A DNA stretch of 64,000 bases from Sediminibacterium sp. (GTDB lineage: Bacteria; Bacteroidota; Bacteroidia; Chitinophagales; Chitinophagaceae). Positions 35,527 through 47,030 of this stretch are shown in pieces (positions within the stretch are counted from its first letter, which is position 1; every line of letters begins with the position of its first letter). The notes below the pieces were generated by a model. That model saw nothing but the letters and a program-made list of their open reading frames with translations, was not told the origin of the DNA and did not search any database. A program made the translations under genes and the position numbers. The stretch spans positions 1 to 64,000 of the forward strand of contig JAOASM010000012.1 of assembly GCA_030158665.1 (NCBI GenBank). The letters are read 5' to 3'.

Positions 35527-36558
35527 TTAAAACAAATAAGATGCATCATTCAAATGGTTACCAGTATTGTTGTATACTGAAAAATTAAATCCTTTTTGTA
35601 ATGAATAGGCACCTACTTCGCCTTTTTTATTGATGGCAACAAAGCAAACTTGAATGTCCTTTGCTTTATCTTTCTTTATTCGATTTACTTTTTCAACCAC
35701 AAGTCTGCATGCTTCCTCTGGGCTTTTACCCTGACGCATCCATTCCACAACGGCACTTGCACCAGCAACACGTATCACATCTTCACCCTGACCAGTTGCC
35801 ACAACTGCACCCACTTCGTTGTCAACATATAAACCAGCGCCAATAATAGGAGAGTCCCCCACACGTCCACGCATTTTAAAACCAGCACCACTTGTGGTAC
35901 AACTTCCACTTAAATTACCCATCTGATCCATGGCAATCATGCCAATGGTGTCATGGTTCCAATTGCCATCCATCAGTTTTTTAGGCGCATTGTATGCAGG
36001 ATCTAAATAGGCAACAGATTGATTCTTCTCTACATTGATAATAGGTTGGTATTTGGATTGCTTCAACCATTCTTTATAGTTCTTCTTAGCTTGTTCTGAT
36101 AATTCACCTGACTCCAAATTAAATCCATTTGCCAAAGCAAAAGCCTGAGCACCAGCACCTACTAAAAATACATGGGGAGATTTTTCCATCACTTTTCTAG
36201 CTACTGCGATGGGATGTTTTATGCGCTCTAAAAAAGCGACCGAGCCACAATTAAATTCATGATCCATAATGGATGCATCTAATGTAACTATCCCATCTCT
36301 ATCTGGGTTGGCATCTAAACCAACACAACAGTTGATTTCTGATTCTGTGACCATTACTCCTTGTTCAACAGCATCCAAAGCCGTTCCTCCTTTCTTCAAC
36401 ACATCCCATGCGGCCACATTGGCTCTTAGACCTGCATCCCAAGTGGAAGCAACGATTGGTTGAATACGATTTAAATCTGTAATGGATGGGATGAAATTAG
36501 GAATGGAAAAACTTGTAAGACCTAATCCACTTAAATTGATAAATTTTCTTCTGTCCAT
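35527..36558 (-). CDS. N4-(beta-N-acetylglucosaminyl)-L-asparaginase (glycosylasparaginase)
   Basis: 343 residues. Ntn hydrolase that self-cleaves before the nucleophilic threonine, seen as HDT in GNWNHDTIGMIAMD (Thr near 200). GRVGDSPIIGAGLYVDN and ATGQGED match the second half. Cleaves the GlcNAc-Asn bond left after N-glycoprotein digestion. The N-terminus MDRRKFINLSGLG has a twin-arginine-like start, so the enzyme is probably exported. The kinase gene lies divergently upstream and a GH109-like gene follows that; the group reads as amino-sugar salvage. Confidence 0.9.
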   Translation of the reverse strand: MDRRKFINLSGLGLTSFSIPNFIPSITDLNRIQPIVASTWDAGLRANVAAWDVLKKGGTALDAVEQGVMVTESEINCCVGLDANPDRDGIVTLDASIMDHEFNCGSVAFLERIKHPIAVARKVMEKSPHVFLVGAGAQAFALANGFNLESGELSEQAKKNYKEWLKQSKYQPIINVEKNQSVAYLDPAYNAPKKLMDGNWNHDTIGMIAMDQMGNLSGSCTTSGAGFKMRGRVGDSPIIGAGLYVDNEVGAVVATGQGEDVIRVAGASAVVEWMRQGKSPEEACRLVVEKVNRIKKDKAKDIQVCFVAINKKGEVGAYSLQKGFNFSVYNNTGNHLNDASYLF

Positions 36559-36608
36559 GGCTATCGATGCTTTTAATAATCAGCAATTAAAGATAGTCAG
36601 TAAGCTCC

Positions 36609-36616
36609 TAATTTTG
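36609..36616 (+). promoter_or_regulatory. Candidate -7 element for the APH-fold kinase
   Basis: TAATTTTG, exact TAnnTTTG match 16 bases upstream of the ATG at 36633. No -33 TTG seen. Confidence 0.45.
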
Positions 36617-36632
36617 TACATTTATCCAGATT

Positions 36633-37637
36633 ATGATGCAAGTAATATTTGATCAATTTGGATGGGAAGAGGCTAACGCAATTCCATTAAGTCAAGGTTT
36701 AATTAACCAAACTTTTGTTGTGCATGCTAAGCAAGGGGATTTTATCTTACAGTATATCAATACGCAGGTCTTTAAGGATCCATTTGCGATAGATCACAAT
36801 ATCAAATCCATCGGTCAGTATTTAAGCAGGAATAAACCAGATATCCTTTTTACACATTTGGTTCCAACTTTAATGGGGGAGAGCTTGATAGAATGGGAGG
36901 GGAAGTTCTATCGAGCATTTAATAAAATAGAAGGGGTTGCCCTGGATGTACTAGACAATGCAAATCAAGCAGAAGCTGCAGCCAATCAATTTGGACAATT
37001 CACCGCTAGTTTATCAGATTTCCCAATTGAACAATTAAAACCAACCATTCCTCAATTTCATGATCTTGCTCTAAGGTATTTTCAATTTGAACAAGCTTTG
37101 ATTAAAGGAAATACCAATCGAATCTCAGAGGCAAAAGAGGCTATTCAATATTTAAAATCCAAGCGATCCTATGTTGACCAATGGCTAAAATTTACAGCAC
37201 ATGAAGATGCCCATTTAAGGGTGACACACCATGATACTAAAATCAGCAATGTCTTATTTAAGGAAGATCAAGCAATTTGTGTGATCGACTTGGACACTAC
37301 TATGCCTGGATATTATATTAGTGATATTGGTGATATGTGTAGGACCTACCTTTCTTCAGTCAATGAGGAATGCCAAGATTTAAATCAAATTAAAATCATT
37401 CCAGAAAGATGGACAGCTTTACAAAATGGATACCTAAAAGCAATGGGGGAGTTGTTGACTCCTTTTGAAAAAGATCATTTTAAGTTCTCAGGTCAATTTA
37501 TCATTTACATGCAAGCGCTCCGTTTTTTGACCGATTACCTCCAATTAGACCAATACTACCATACCAGTAGACCTGGTCAAAATCTAGATCGTGCCCATAA
37601 CCAAATAGAATTATTGAATCAATTTAATCTCCTTTAA
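36633..37637 (+). CDS. APH/ChoK-fold kinase, possibly N-acetylhexosamine kinase
   Basis: 334 residues. Catalytic loop VTHHDTKISNVLF (about 196-208) and metal-binding VIDLDTTMPGYYISDIGD (about 217-234) place it in the aminoglycoside phosphotransferase/choline kinase fold. N-terminal LSQGLINQTFVVHAKQGDFILQYIN is the nucleotide loop. Related Bacteroidota proteins resemble NahK, an N-acetylhexosamine 1-kinase. Its position between glycosylasparaginase and a GH109-like gene favours a sugar substrate over a drug. MM at the start leaves two possible initiators, one codon apart. Confidence 0.75.
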   Translation: MMQVIFDQFGWEEANAIPLSQGLINQTFVVHAKQGDFILQYINTQVFKDPFAIDHNIKSIGQYLSRNKPDILFTHLVPTLMGESLIEWEGKFYRAFNKIEGVALDVLDNANQAEAAANQFGQFTASLSDFPIEQLKPTIPQFHDLALRYFQFEQALIKGNTNRISEAKEAIQYLKSKRSYVDQWLKFTAHEDAHLRVTHHDTKISNVLFKEDQAICVIDLDTTMPGYYISDIGDMCRTYLSSVNEECQDLNQIKIIPERWTALQNGYLKAMGELLTPFEKDHFKFSGQFIIYMQALRFLTDYLQLDQYYHTSRPGQNLDRAHNQIELLNQFNLL

Positions 37638-37638
37638 A

Positions 37639-37667
37639 ATACTATCTTAAATACATTAAGACAGTAT
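37639..37667. terminator. Hairpin after the kinase gene, weak terminator candidate
   Basis: ATACTATCTTAA pairs with TTAAGACAGTAT (11 of 12) around a 5-base loop, beginning 2 bases after the kinase stop. No T-run follows. A second short inverted repeat TCAATTG/CAATTGA lies at 37715-37740, just before the end of the converging GH109-like gene. Confidence 0.4.
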
Positions 37668-37742
37668 CACACTTTGTATTAAATTTTAAGTAATTTAATC
37701 TATAATATTGTATATCAATTGGTTACGATATGTCAATTGAAT

Positions 37743-39149
<1,407 letters not shown>

Positions 39150-39313
39150 CTACAAAATACAACCTATTTTGAATTGAACAAACAGTCTACAGATCTATTT
39201 CAACCTAGTTTAATTGCTTATAATTAACATTATGTTAAATAGTATATTCAGAATAACACCCTGTTGATAGGTTTTGAAAAGCAAAAGAAAAATAGATACT
39301 TCATAGCAAAGCA

Positions 39314-39346
39314 CAAAAAAGCCCTCCCGATTTGGGAAGGCTTTTA
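39314..39346 (-). terminator. Terminator after the TPR/BamE-like gene
   Basis: AAAAGCCCTCCC pairs with GGGAAGGCTTTT (11 of 12, one C-A mismatch) around GATTT, with a T-rich tail on the minus strand, 17 bases past the stop. Confidence 0.8.
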
Positions 39347-39362
39347 TATATTATTTAAGATA

Positions 39363-40886
39363 CTATTTGATATCGTGCATGTAATCAACAATACCGTTTT
39401 TGTCAAAACCTATTTCAACTTTGTTATATATAAATAATTCAGATGAATTTGATTTAGTTACAGTAGTTGATATACTATTGGGTTTACCCATTAATCTGTA
39501 AACTTGTTTCTTGGTTGATCCTATCTTAACTTCAAATGCGTCATGTAAAAGGTCATATTTATTGTACTTTTTTTCCATTTCTTCAACCAATTTCAAATCT
39601 TTACCTCTAGCTTTATCAGCCTTAGATAAATAGAATGTAGCTAATAAATCAACAGCTCTTGATCCTACATTTTTATCTTGTTTACTTAATTCCTCTTTTG
39701 ATTCAATTATATTAAATGCTAATTCTGTCCAATAAATAGTCGAATCTAATTTTGCTTTAAGATCAGCTTCAATAACTAAATTTACTTTCTTGATTGAATC
39801 AACTTGAGGTTTGATTTTATTTTCGTAAACTAATTTCTTTTTTGGATCTGTTGGTTTATTAGCATTCAAAGTTTGTAATGCTTTTCTACTCTCTGCTAAT
39901 TTCTCCTCAATAGTTCCGTATTGATTGTAATAATTTACTCCTATATTGAATGCAACAGCTGAATTAGATTGATTTAATTTGAAAGAATTTTTATATGCGC
40001 TTAATGCTTTTAAGAAAAGAATATTTTCCTTTTCATCAGTCATACCCTCTGAATTTCTAGCTGACATGAATAAATCACCAAATAATTGATGTTCGATCTC
40101 AGTTGCTGTTCCATTCAATAAGACAGTATCGTAAGCTAGCATCTTCTCGTCAATTGTTAAATTGGATTCAATATAATCTGCTTTAAATTCAAACCATTTT
40201 TCATTTGGATAGTTTCTCTCAGATACGGCATAATATTTATCGAATAAAGCTTTATCCTTTTTTTCCTTTGCCTTAATCAAAACATATTTGTAAACATCGA
40301 TTAAGTCATCAGATTTGAGGTTCGCATCTATCATTCTAGTATAATGCTTGATCGTTGTTTCCTCATTACCCGCATTTTGGTTAGCATAACCGGCATACAT
40401 TAATGTGGTGGTATCAAATGGTTGCTTATTGCTTGACCAACCTTTTGTAAAGATGATATCACTTAAAATCACCCCTCTATCAAAATTAGCGGCAGCGTCT
40501 TTCCATTTTTTCTCTCCAAAAGCTGCAACACCATCTTTAAAGCTTTTTAAATACACTTCAAAGAAAGGCTCTTGACCACTTTTTACAGCCAATGCATATT
40601 CTGGATCAGCTTTGATATAGTCTTCTAAGCTTTTGTATAACTTCTCTACTGCATCTGGATATTTAGCAGCTGGATCCTTCGCCAAACCTGCATAAATTTT
40701 TGATTTCCAGTAATACCCTTCTGCTGTTGTTTCTAAGCTAGCTTTCTTAGCAACTGCTTTATTGTATTCTGTCTTGGCAGCTTCGTAGTTATTTAATAAT
40801 AAGCTAGTCTCTACTTTTTTAAAGTCTTGAGCAAAAGCTGTTTGCATCAATGTTACTAAGAACATTGCACCAATCCATTTTTTCAT
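39363..40886 (-). CDS. Exported TPR protein with SmpA/BamE-like C-terminus
   Basis: 507 residues. Signal peptide (about 1-19, cleavage after AFA). The body is a series of helical TPR-like repeats (for example VAFNIGVNYYNQYGTIEEKL, WKDAAANFDRGVIL). The last 60 residues, IGSTKKQVYRLMGKPNSIS and a beta-rich end, resemble the SmpA/OmlA (BamE) fold. TPR plus BamE-like suggests an envelope assembly role, by inference only. Starts 33 bases after gyrA ends, same strand. Confidence 0.7.
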   Translation of the reverse strand: MKKWIGAMFLVTLMQTAFAQDFKKVETSLLLNNYEAAKTEYNKAVAKKASLETTAEGYYWKSKIYAGLAKDPAAKYPDAVEKLYKSLEDYIKADPEYALAVKSGQEPFFEVYLKSFKDGVAAFGEKKWKDAAANFDRGVILSDIIFTKGWSSNKQPFDTTTLMYAGYANQNAGNEETTIKHYTRMIDANLKSDDLIDVYKYVLIKAKEKKDKALFDKYYAVSERNYPNEKWFEFKADYIESNLTIDEKMLAYDTVLLNGTATEIEHQLFGDLFMSARNSEGMTDEKENILFLKALSAYKNSFKLNQSNSAVAFNIGVNYYNQYGTIEEKLAESRKALQTLNANKPTDPKKKLVYENKIKPQVDSIKKVNLVIEADLKAKLDSTIYWTELAFNIIESKEELSKQDKNVGSRAVDLLATFYLSKADKARGKDLKLVEEMEKKYNKYDLLHDAFEVKIGSTKKQVYRLMGKPNSISTTVTKSNSSELFIYNKVEIGFDKNGIVDYMHDIK

Positions 40887-40919
40887 AATGATTATTTTAA
40901 AGTACTAAAGTTATAAAAT

Positions 40920-43544
40920 TTATGCTTCTGGCGTATCATCGCCTTCGTTATTCAATGTATCATCAATCTCTGGTTCAGTTGAATCAGTTGTTTCAGTAGA
41001 TTCAATGATTGCTCCACCATCAGATGGGACTGCTTCACCTTCTTCTGGCACATCTTGTTCTTCGATTTTAGAAGTGGCTGCAATCTCATCGCTTTCGTCT
41101 AAACGAATCAATTTAACACCCTGGGTTGCTCTACCCGCTTCTCTAATATCTGCGATGCTTGTTCTTATGGTTACACCAGATTTACATGTGATGATTAGAT
41201 CTTCTTTTTCTAATACATCCATGATTCCAACTAAGCTTCCGGTTTTTTCTGTGACATTGATGGTTTTCACACCTTTACCACCACGATTGGTGATACGGTA
41301 ATCATCAATTGGAGTTCGTTTACCATAACCTTGTTGACTCACCACCAATATGGTACGGTCTTTGTCCTCTCTGCTTACACAAACTAAACCGACCACTTCG
41401 TCCGTTTCATCATCCACTTCGATACCAGCAACACCTATCGCTCCTCTACCTGTTGGTCTTACTTTTTCTTCTGGGAAGCGAATCGCACGACCAGACTTCA
41501 CAGCCATCATCACTTCGTTGTTACCATCTGTTAAACGTGCTGCTAATAATTCATCGCCTTCATTAATCGTGATGGCGTTCACACCATTCACTCTTGGACG
41601 ACTAAATTCTTCTAAACAAGTTTTCTTGATGATCCCTTTCTTAGTACATAATATGATATAGTGATTATTTACATAATCCTTATCTGCCAAATTACGCACT
41701 TCGATAATTGCTTTTACTTTATCGTCTGGAGGTAGTTGAATTAAGTTTTGTATCGCTCTACCCTTACTAGTTTTTTCACCTTCAGGAATTTCATACACAC
41801 GCATCCAGAAACATCTTCCTTTTTCGGTAAAGAACAACATTGTATCGTGTGTGGATGCAATAAATAAATGCTCTACATAATCTTCTTCTCTGGTCTTAGA
41901 ACCAATGGCACCGCGACCTCCACGCTTTTGTTGACGGTATTCGGTTGCAGAAGTACGCTTGATATAACCTAAATGAGAAATGGTAATAACCACATCTTCT
42001 TCTTCGATTAAATCTTCGATACGCATTTCATCTGCCAAGTATTGAATTTCAGATTTACGCTCGTCACCAAATTTTTCTTTTACTTCTAATAATTCAGTTT
42101 TGATGAGTTCAAAACGTAAATGTTCGCTACCTAATAATTCTTTTAATGAAGCAATCAACTTCATCAATTGATCAAATTCTTCTTTAATTTTCTCACGCTC
42201 CATGCCAGTCAAACGTTGCAATCTTAATTCCAAAATTGCTTTCGCTTGGATCTCTGAAATGCCCCATCCTGCTGTAATTAAAGCTTCTTTTGCAGCTTCA
42301 GGATTAGCAGAACTTCTGATTAATCGAATGACTTCATCTAAATGATCTAAAGCAATTAAATAACCTTCTAAAATATGTGCACGTTCTTCGGCTTTCTTTA
42401 ATTCAAATTTGGCACGACGAATCACCACTTCCATTCTAAAATCAACGAACTCTAAAATTAAATCTTTCAAGTTCAAAATTCTAGGACGACCTTTTACCAA
42501 AGCCACATTGTTGATACCATAACTGGTTTGCAATTCTGTGAATTTAAATAATTGGTTGATGATTACTTGAGCCACGGCATCTTTACGCAATTCAATCACA
42601 ATACGGGTTCCCTCGCGTTTGTTACTTTCATTGTTTACGTGCGTAATGCCTTCCACCACTTTGTCTACCACTAATTGACCAATACGATCTGTTAAATGAT
42701 CACGATTCACTTGATATGGAATTTCGTTGATCACAATCATTTCACGACCATTGGCTTTAGTTTCAACATTACATTTTCCACGCACCACCACACGACCGCG
42801 TCCTGTCATTAAACCTTGTTTCACCCCTTCCATACCATAGATCACTCCACCAGTTGGAAAATCGGGCGCTTTTACGATAGAAATTAATTCTTCGATCGTA
42901 ATATCTTTATTGTTGATATAGGCAATACATCCATCCACTACTTCATTCAAATTGTGTGGCAACATGTTAGTCGCCATACCCACCGCAATACCAGATGAAC
43001 CATTCACTAAAAGTTGTGGAATCCTTGTTGGTAGCACACTTGGCTCAGATAAGCTATCATCAAAGTTCAATTGATAATCCACTGTATCTTTCTCCAAATC
43101 ATCCAACATGGCTTCTGAAATCTTTTGTAAACGCGCCTCTGTATAACGCATAGCTGCCGGCGGATCACCATCTTGGTTACCAAAGTTACCCTGTCCGTCC
43201 ACTAACTTATAACGCATCGTCCACTCTTGTGCCATACGCACTAAAGTATCATAAATGGCAGTGTCACCGTGTGGGTGAAATTTACCCATCACTTCTCCTA
43301 CAATACGAGCAGATTTTTTATACGGTTTATTGCTATTGTTTCCAAGCTCATGCATCGCGAATAAAACACGACGGTGAACTGGTTTAAAACCATCACGTAC
43401 ATCGGGTAATGCACGGCCTACAATAACAGACATAGAATAGTCGATATAGGAGGTTTTCATTTGCTCCTCAATATTGACTCTAATCACACGATCATTGTCT
43501 TGGGTCTGTTCTAGACCTAAATTTCCACCTAAATTTTCTTCCAT
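40920..43544 (-). CDS. gyrA: DNA gyrase subunit A
   Basis: 874 residues. Catalytic tyrosine region [14 protein letters not shown] (near 125-138); quinolone pocket [15 protein letters not shown] carries Thr and Asp at the two usual resistance positions, which is the ordinary wild-type state in many phyla. The C-terminal pinwheel contains the GyrA box [11 protein letters not shown] (near 540), which marks gyrase rather than topoisomerase IV. The final 55 residues are a strongly acidic tail ([23 protein letters not shown]), a known modulator of wrapping in other GyrA proteins. gyrB is not in the window. Confidence 0.97.
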   Translation of the reverse strand: MEENLGGNLGLEQTQDNDRVIRVNIEEQMKTSYIDYSMSVIVGRALPDVRDGFKPVHRRVLFAMHELGNNSNKPYKKSARIVGEVMGKFHPHGDTAIYDTLVRMAQEWTMRYKLVDGQGNFGNQDGDPPAAMRYTEARLQKISEAMLDDLEKDTVDYQLNFDDSLSEPSVLPTRIPQLLVNGSSGIAVGMATNMLPHNLNEVVDGCIAYINNKDITIEELISIVKAPDFPTGGVIYGMEGVKQGLMTGRGRVVVRGKCNVETKANGREMIVINEIPYQVNRDHLTDRIGQLVVDKVVEGITHVNNESNKREGTRIVIELRKDAVAQVIINQLFKFTELQTSYGINNVALVKGRPRILNLKDLILEFVDFRMEVVIRRAKFELKKAEERAHILEGYLIALDHLDEVIRLIRSSANPEAAKEALITAGWGISEIQAKAILELRLQRLTGMEREKIKEEFDQLMKLIASLKELLGSEHLRFELIKTELLEVKEKFGDERKSEIQYLADEMRIEDLIEEEDVVITISHLGYIKRTSATEYRQQKRGGRGAIGSKTREEDYVEHLFIASTHDTMLFFTEKGRCFWMRVYEIPEGEKTSKGRAIQNLIQLPPDDKVKAIIEVRNLADKDYVNNHYIILCTKKGIIKKTCLEEFSRPRVNGVNAITINEGDELLAARLTDGNNEVMMAVKSGRAIRFPEEKVRPTGRGAIGVAGIEVDDETDEVVGLVCVSREDKDRTILVVSQQGYGKRTPIDDYRITNRGGKGVKTINVTEKTGSLVGIMDVLEKEDLIITCKSGVTIRTSIADIREAGRATQGVKLIRLDESDEIAATSKIEEQDVPEEGEAVPSDGGAIIESTETTDSTEPEIDDTLNNEGDDTPEA

Positions 43545-43662
43545 ATTTTTTGTTTCTTATAGTCAATTTTCAATGCCAAAAATGACATCAAATACGAACG
43601 TTTACGAAGATACCTTTTTGACCCCTTTTTTATGCTTAAAATCAGTATTTATTTACACATTT

Positions 43663-43671
43663 TTATCCACA
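43663..43671 (+). promoter_or_regulatory. Perfect DnaA box upstream of gyrA
   Basis: TTATCCACA, an exact DnaA box, in the AT-rich 187-base gap between gyrA and the divergent saccharopine dehydrogenase family gene. Nearby look-alikes (43651-43659, 43720-43728) each have two mismatches. A single box suits DnaA-dependent control of gyrA more than an origin; it could also be chance. Confidence 0.4.
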
Positions 43672-43731
43672 GTTTTTGGTAATAAATACTAACTTTAACG
43701 TATAGATTTTTAACCACTTATACATTCAAAA

Positions 43732-45048
43732 ATGGGCCAAACAATTCTCATTATTGGAGCAGGTAAATCTGCCACAGTTTTAATCCAATATTTACAAAGA
43801 AAAGCGGTCGAAAACGACTGGTATATTCTACTAGCCGATGGAGATGCTGAAACGGCTAAAAATAAGTGGAATAATGCACCCAATGGAATGGCCCTTGGTA
43901 TTGACATTGAAAATGAAGTGGATCGTCAAAATTTGGTTCAAAAAGCCCATATCGTTGTATCTATGTTACCAGCTCACCTCCATTTTTTGGTTGCAAAAGA
44001 TTGTTTGACGTTCGAAAAACCATTATTTACGGCATCTTATGTAGATGATAATATGCGTTCCATAGCAGCAGAAATTGAATCCAAACAACTATTATTCCTC
44101 TGTGAGATGGGTTTAGATCCCGGAATTGACCACATGAGCGCCATGGCAATCATAGATGAGATTCATTCAAAAGGAGGCAAAATAACAGGCTTTAAATCCC
44201 ATTGTGGCGGATTGGTCGCTCCTGAAAGTGATGACAATCCTTGGCATTATAAAATTAGTTGGAACCCAAGAAATATCATTTTAGCAGGTAAAGCAGGTGC
44301 CATCTATCTAGAAAATGGCGCCACAGTGACCAAAAATTATCCAGCAATATTTGATCAAACACCCACTGTAGATTTGCCAGGCATAGGCCCTCTAGCGTAT
44401 TATCCTAACAGAAACTCTTTATCCTATATTGACACGTATCACTTACATGGAGTAAAAGATTTTGTGCGAACAACACTGCGCTACCCTGCTTTTTGTTCGG
44501 GCTGGAATGCTATTATACAATTACAATTAACAGATGAAGCTGTTTTTCAATTGGCACCGAATACAACTGTTCAAAAATGGTTTGAACAACATATTCAACA
44601 AAAAGGATTGACTGCCTTACTTTCAACATTCAATGAGGACAAAAATATCAAGGAACAACTAGAGTTTATTGGTTTATATGAACCTACCTCCATCCCTGTT
44701 CAATTCAATTCCAATGCAACTATTTTACAATGGTTATTAGAAGGAAAATGGAAATTAAATGCAGGAGACAAAGACTTGGTGGTGATGTTACACGAAATTG
44801 AATACAGCATTGGGAATCGACCATTTAAAATTGATAGCAGTATGGTTTTAACCGGCGATGACGCTATTCATACAGCCATGGCAAAGACAGTTGGACTGCC
44901 ATTGGCCATGGGTGTATGTGCTTATTTAAAAGGAGAAATTAACATGACAGGATTGCATATCCCAATAGATGCAAGAATTTATGCACCTATCTTAAAAAAT
45001 TTAGCGCAGGAAGGGATTGTATTCCAAGAAACCTTAACCACTTATTAA
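43732..45048 (+). CDS. Saccharopine dehydrogenase family protein (LYS9-like)
   Basis: 438 residues. NAD(P)-binding ILIIGAGKSATVLIQYL (about 5-21); HIVVSMLPAHLHFLVAKDCL and LFLCEMGLDPGIDHMSA and GGLVAPESDDNPWHYKISWNP match the saccharopine dehydrogenase forming glutamate and aminoadipate semialdehyde. It may serve lysine breakdown or a related amine reaction; no lysine-ketoglutarate reductase is nearby. Ends 2 bases before the converging rnr. Confidence 0.88.
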   Translation: MGQTILIIGAGKSATVLIQYLQRKAVENDWYILLADGDAETAKNKWNNAPNGMALGIDIENEVDRQNLVQKAHIVVSMLPAHLHFLVAKDCLTFEKPLFTASYVDDNMRSIAAEIESKQLLFLCEMGLDPGIDHMSAMAIIDEIHSKGGKITGFKSHCGGLVAPESDDNPWHYKISWNPRNIILAGKAGAIYLENGATVTKNYPAIFDQTPTVDLPGIGPLAYYPNRNSLSYIDTYHLHGVKDFVRTTLRYPAFCSGWNAIIQLQLTDEAVFQLAPNTTVQKWFEQHIQQKGLTALLSTFNEDKNIKEQLEFIGLYEPTSIPVQFNSNATILQWLLEGKWKLNAGDKDLVVMLHEIEYSIGNRPFKIDSSMVLTGDDAIHTAMAKTVGLPLAMGVCAYLKGEINMTGLHIPIDARIYAPILKNLAQEGIVFQETLTTY

Positions 45049-45050
45049 GC

Positions 45051-47030
45051 TTACTTATTCAACATTCCATTGATTTCCCATTCGAAATCTAATTGGCGTT
45101 TGTCTAAGTTTGCGGCTACCACTTTCACCATTACTTTATCCCCCATATTGAATTTACGGCCCGATCTTGATCCTACTAAAGCATAGTCTGATTCAAGTAA
45201 TCTAAAGTCATCAAATTTGGATAAGCTTGTAATACTCACTAAGCCTTCACATTTATGCTCCACAGTTTCAACAAAGAAACCGAAACTAGATACACCACTG
45301 ATAATGCCTTCGAAACTATGTCCAAGATAATCACGCATGAATTCTACCTGCTTGTATTTGTTAGCAGCACGTTCTGCTTCCATCGCAGCTCTTTCACGCA
45401 TACTACAATGCACACATTTTTCTTCTAGTCCTTCGTCATTGATTGCATTGCCCATTAAGACACTTTGAACAATTCTGTGGACCAATACATCGGGGTAACG
45501 GCGGATTGGAGAAGTAAAATGACAATAATGTTCAAAGCCTAATCCATAATGGCCAATATTGTTGGTTGTATACACTGCTTTCGCCATAGTGCGAATGCCC
45601 AATTGTTCTAAAACATGTTGTTCTGGTTTGCCTTTTGACGCCAACATTAAATTATTAAAGCTATGCGCGATATGTTCTGGAGAATCAATATTAAATGGAT
45701 ATCCGTGTTTTTTTGCAAAGACTACAAACGGACTTAATTTATCTTCGTTCGGTTGGTCATGCACACGATATGGGAAAGGAATAGGTTCCTTTTTTACTTT
45801 CACATTACCCATTTTTTCAGCAATCAATTGATTGGCTTTCAGCATCAATTCTTCAATTAACTGATGTGATGCTTTGCTTTCTTTAACAGTGATTCCAATA
45901 GGCTTTCCAGCGGCATCTAAAGTAAAACGGACTTCCTGAGATGAAAAGTTGATGGCGCCATTGTCGAATCGCTTCTTTCTTAAATGCTGGGTATAATCAT
46001 GCAACCATAAAATTTCAGCTTTGTGATCTCCCTCTTTTGTTTCAATAATTTCTTGCACCTCTTCATACGTAAAACGACGATCAGAATAAATCACTGTTTT
46101 GCCATACCATGTATGTACTATTCTGCCTGCATCATCCACTTCAAAAGTAGCTGAGAATGTTAATTTTTCTTCTTTAGGTCTTAAAGAACACAATTCATTA
46201 GAGATTCTTTCCGGCAACATGGGATAGACACGATCAGGTAAATATACTGATGTGGCTCTTTCAAATGCCGCCTTATCTACCGCAGTACCTGGTTGTACAA
46301 AGTGACTTACATCCGCAATATGCACACCAATTTCAATGTGTCCATTGGTTAAATGTTGAAAAGAAATTGCATCATCAAAATCCTTTGCGTCTACTGGATC
46401 AATTGTAAAGGTCAACACTTCTCTATAGTCTTTTCGCTTTGCAATTTCCTCGGGTGTAATCTTATCTGATAAAGTTTTAGCGAATGCCAATACTTCTCCA
46501 TCAAATACCAATGGGAAACCTGATTCTGCCACAATAGATTTCATGGCCATATCATTCTCCTTTTCAGGTGTAAATATTTCTAATACTTCTCCTTCTGGTT
46601 TTTTATTTGGGTTATCCCATTTAGTCAACTGAACAATTACCTTATCTCCCGTCTTAGCCCCTTTTAATTTATCCATTGGGATATAAATATCTGGCATTGG
46701 ATGAATGGTGTTGGGTAAAAAGAATGCATGGTGTTGCATGATCTGCATTGTGCCCGAAAAAGACACTTGTTTTCTTTTTACAATCTCCACTACCTTACCT
46801 TCTTTCTTTCCAGAGCCTTGTCTTATTTTGGTGATTTTTACACGTACTTCATCCCCTTTGAGTGCGGTATTAAAATCGGTTGGGAAAACTAAAATATCTT
46901 GTTCTAAACCTTGTACGATAATGAAACCCATACCTGATTTAGCGATGTCTAATACTCCTTTATACGTTGTCGTTAAATGAGTTTGTTTTGTAGTTGTTTT
47001 TGACTTCTTCTTGTCTTTTTTACTGTTCAT
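45051..47030 (-). CDS. rnr: Ribonuclease R
   Basis: 659 residues, shorter than the E. coli enzyme (813), mainly by a reduced N-terminus. A lysine-rich start (KKDKKKSKTTTK) leads into cold-shock domains (about 22-160), the RNB catalytic domain with DPVDAKDFDDAISF (about 212-225) and HFTSPIRRYPDVLVHRIVQS (near 505), and a C-terminal S1 domain (about 570-650). Degrades structured RNA 3' to 5'. The start overlaps the lpxK stop by 11 bases, so it is translationally coupled at the end of the DUF3822-rsmD run. Confidence 0.95.
   Translation of the reverse strand: MNSKKDKKKSKTTTKQTHLTTTYKGVLDIAKSGMGFIIVQGLEQDILVFPTDFNTALKGDEVRVKITKIRQGSGKKEGKVVEIVKRKQVSFSGTMQIMQHHAFFLPNTIHPMPDIYIPMDKLKGAKTGDKVIVQLTKWDNPNKKPEGEVLEIFTPEKENDMAMKSIVAESGFPLVFDGEVLAFAKTLSDKITPEEIAKRKDYREVLTFTIDPVDAKDFDDAISFQHLTNGHIEIGVHIADVSHFVQPGTAVDKAAFERATSVYLPDRVYPMLPERISNELCSLRPKEEKLTFSATFEVDDAGRIVHTWYGKTVIYSDRRFTYEEVQEIIETKEGDHKAEILWLHDYTQHLRKKRFDNGAINFSSQEVRFTLDAAGKPIGITVKESKASHQLIEELMLKANQLIAEKMGNVKVKKEPIPFPYRVHDQPNEDKLSPFVVFAKKHGYPFNIDSPEHIAHSFNNLMLASKGKPEQHVLEQLGIRTMAKAVYTTNNIGHYGLGFEHYCHFTSPIRRYPDVLVHRIVQSVLMGNAINDEGLEEKCVHCSMRERAAMEAERAANKYKQVEFMRDYLGHSFEGIISGVSSFGFFVETVEHKCEGLVSITSLSKFDDFRLLESDYALVGSRSGRKFNMGDKVMVKVVAANLDKRQLDFEWEINGMLNK

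Noticed and set aside
36633-37637. Aminoglycoside resistance gene
   Set aside because: The fold is shared with many sugar and choline kinases, and the context is glycan salvage.
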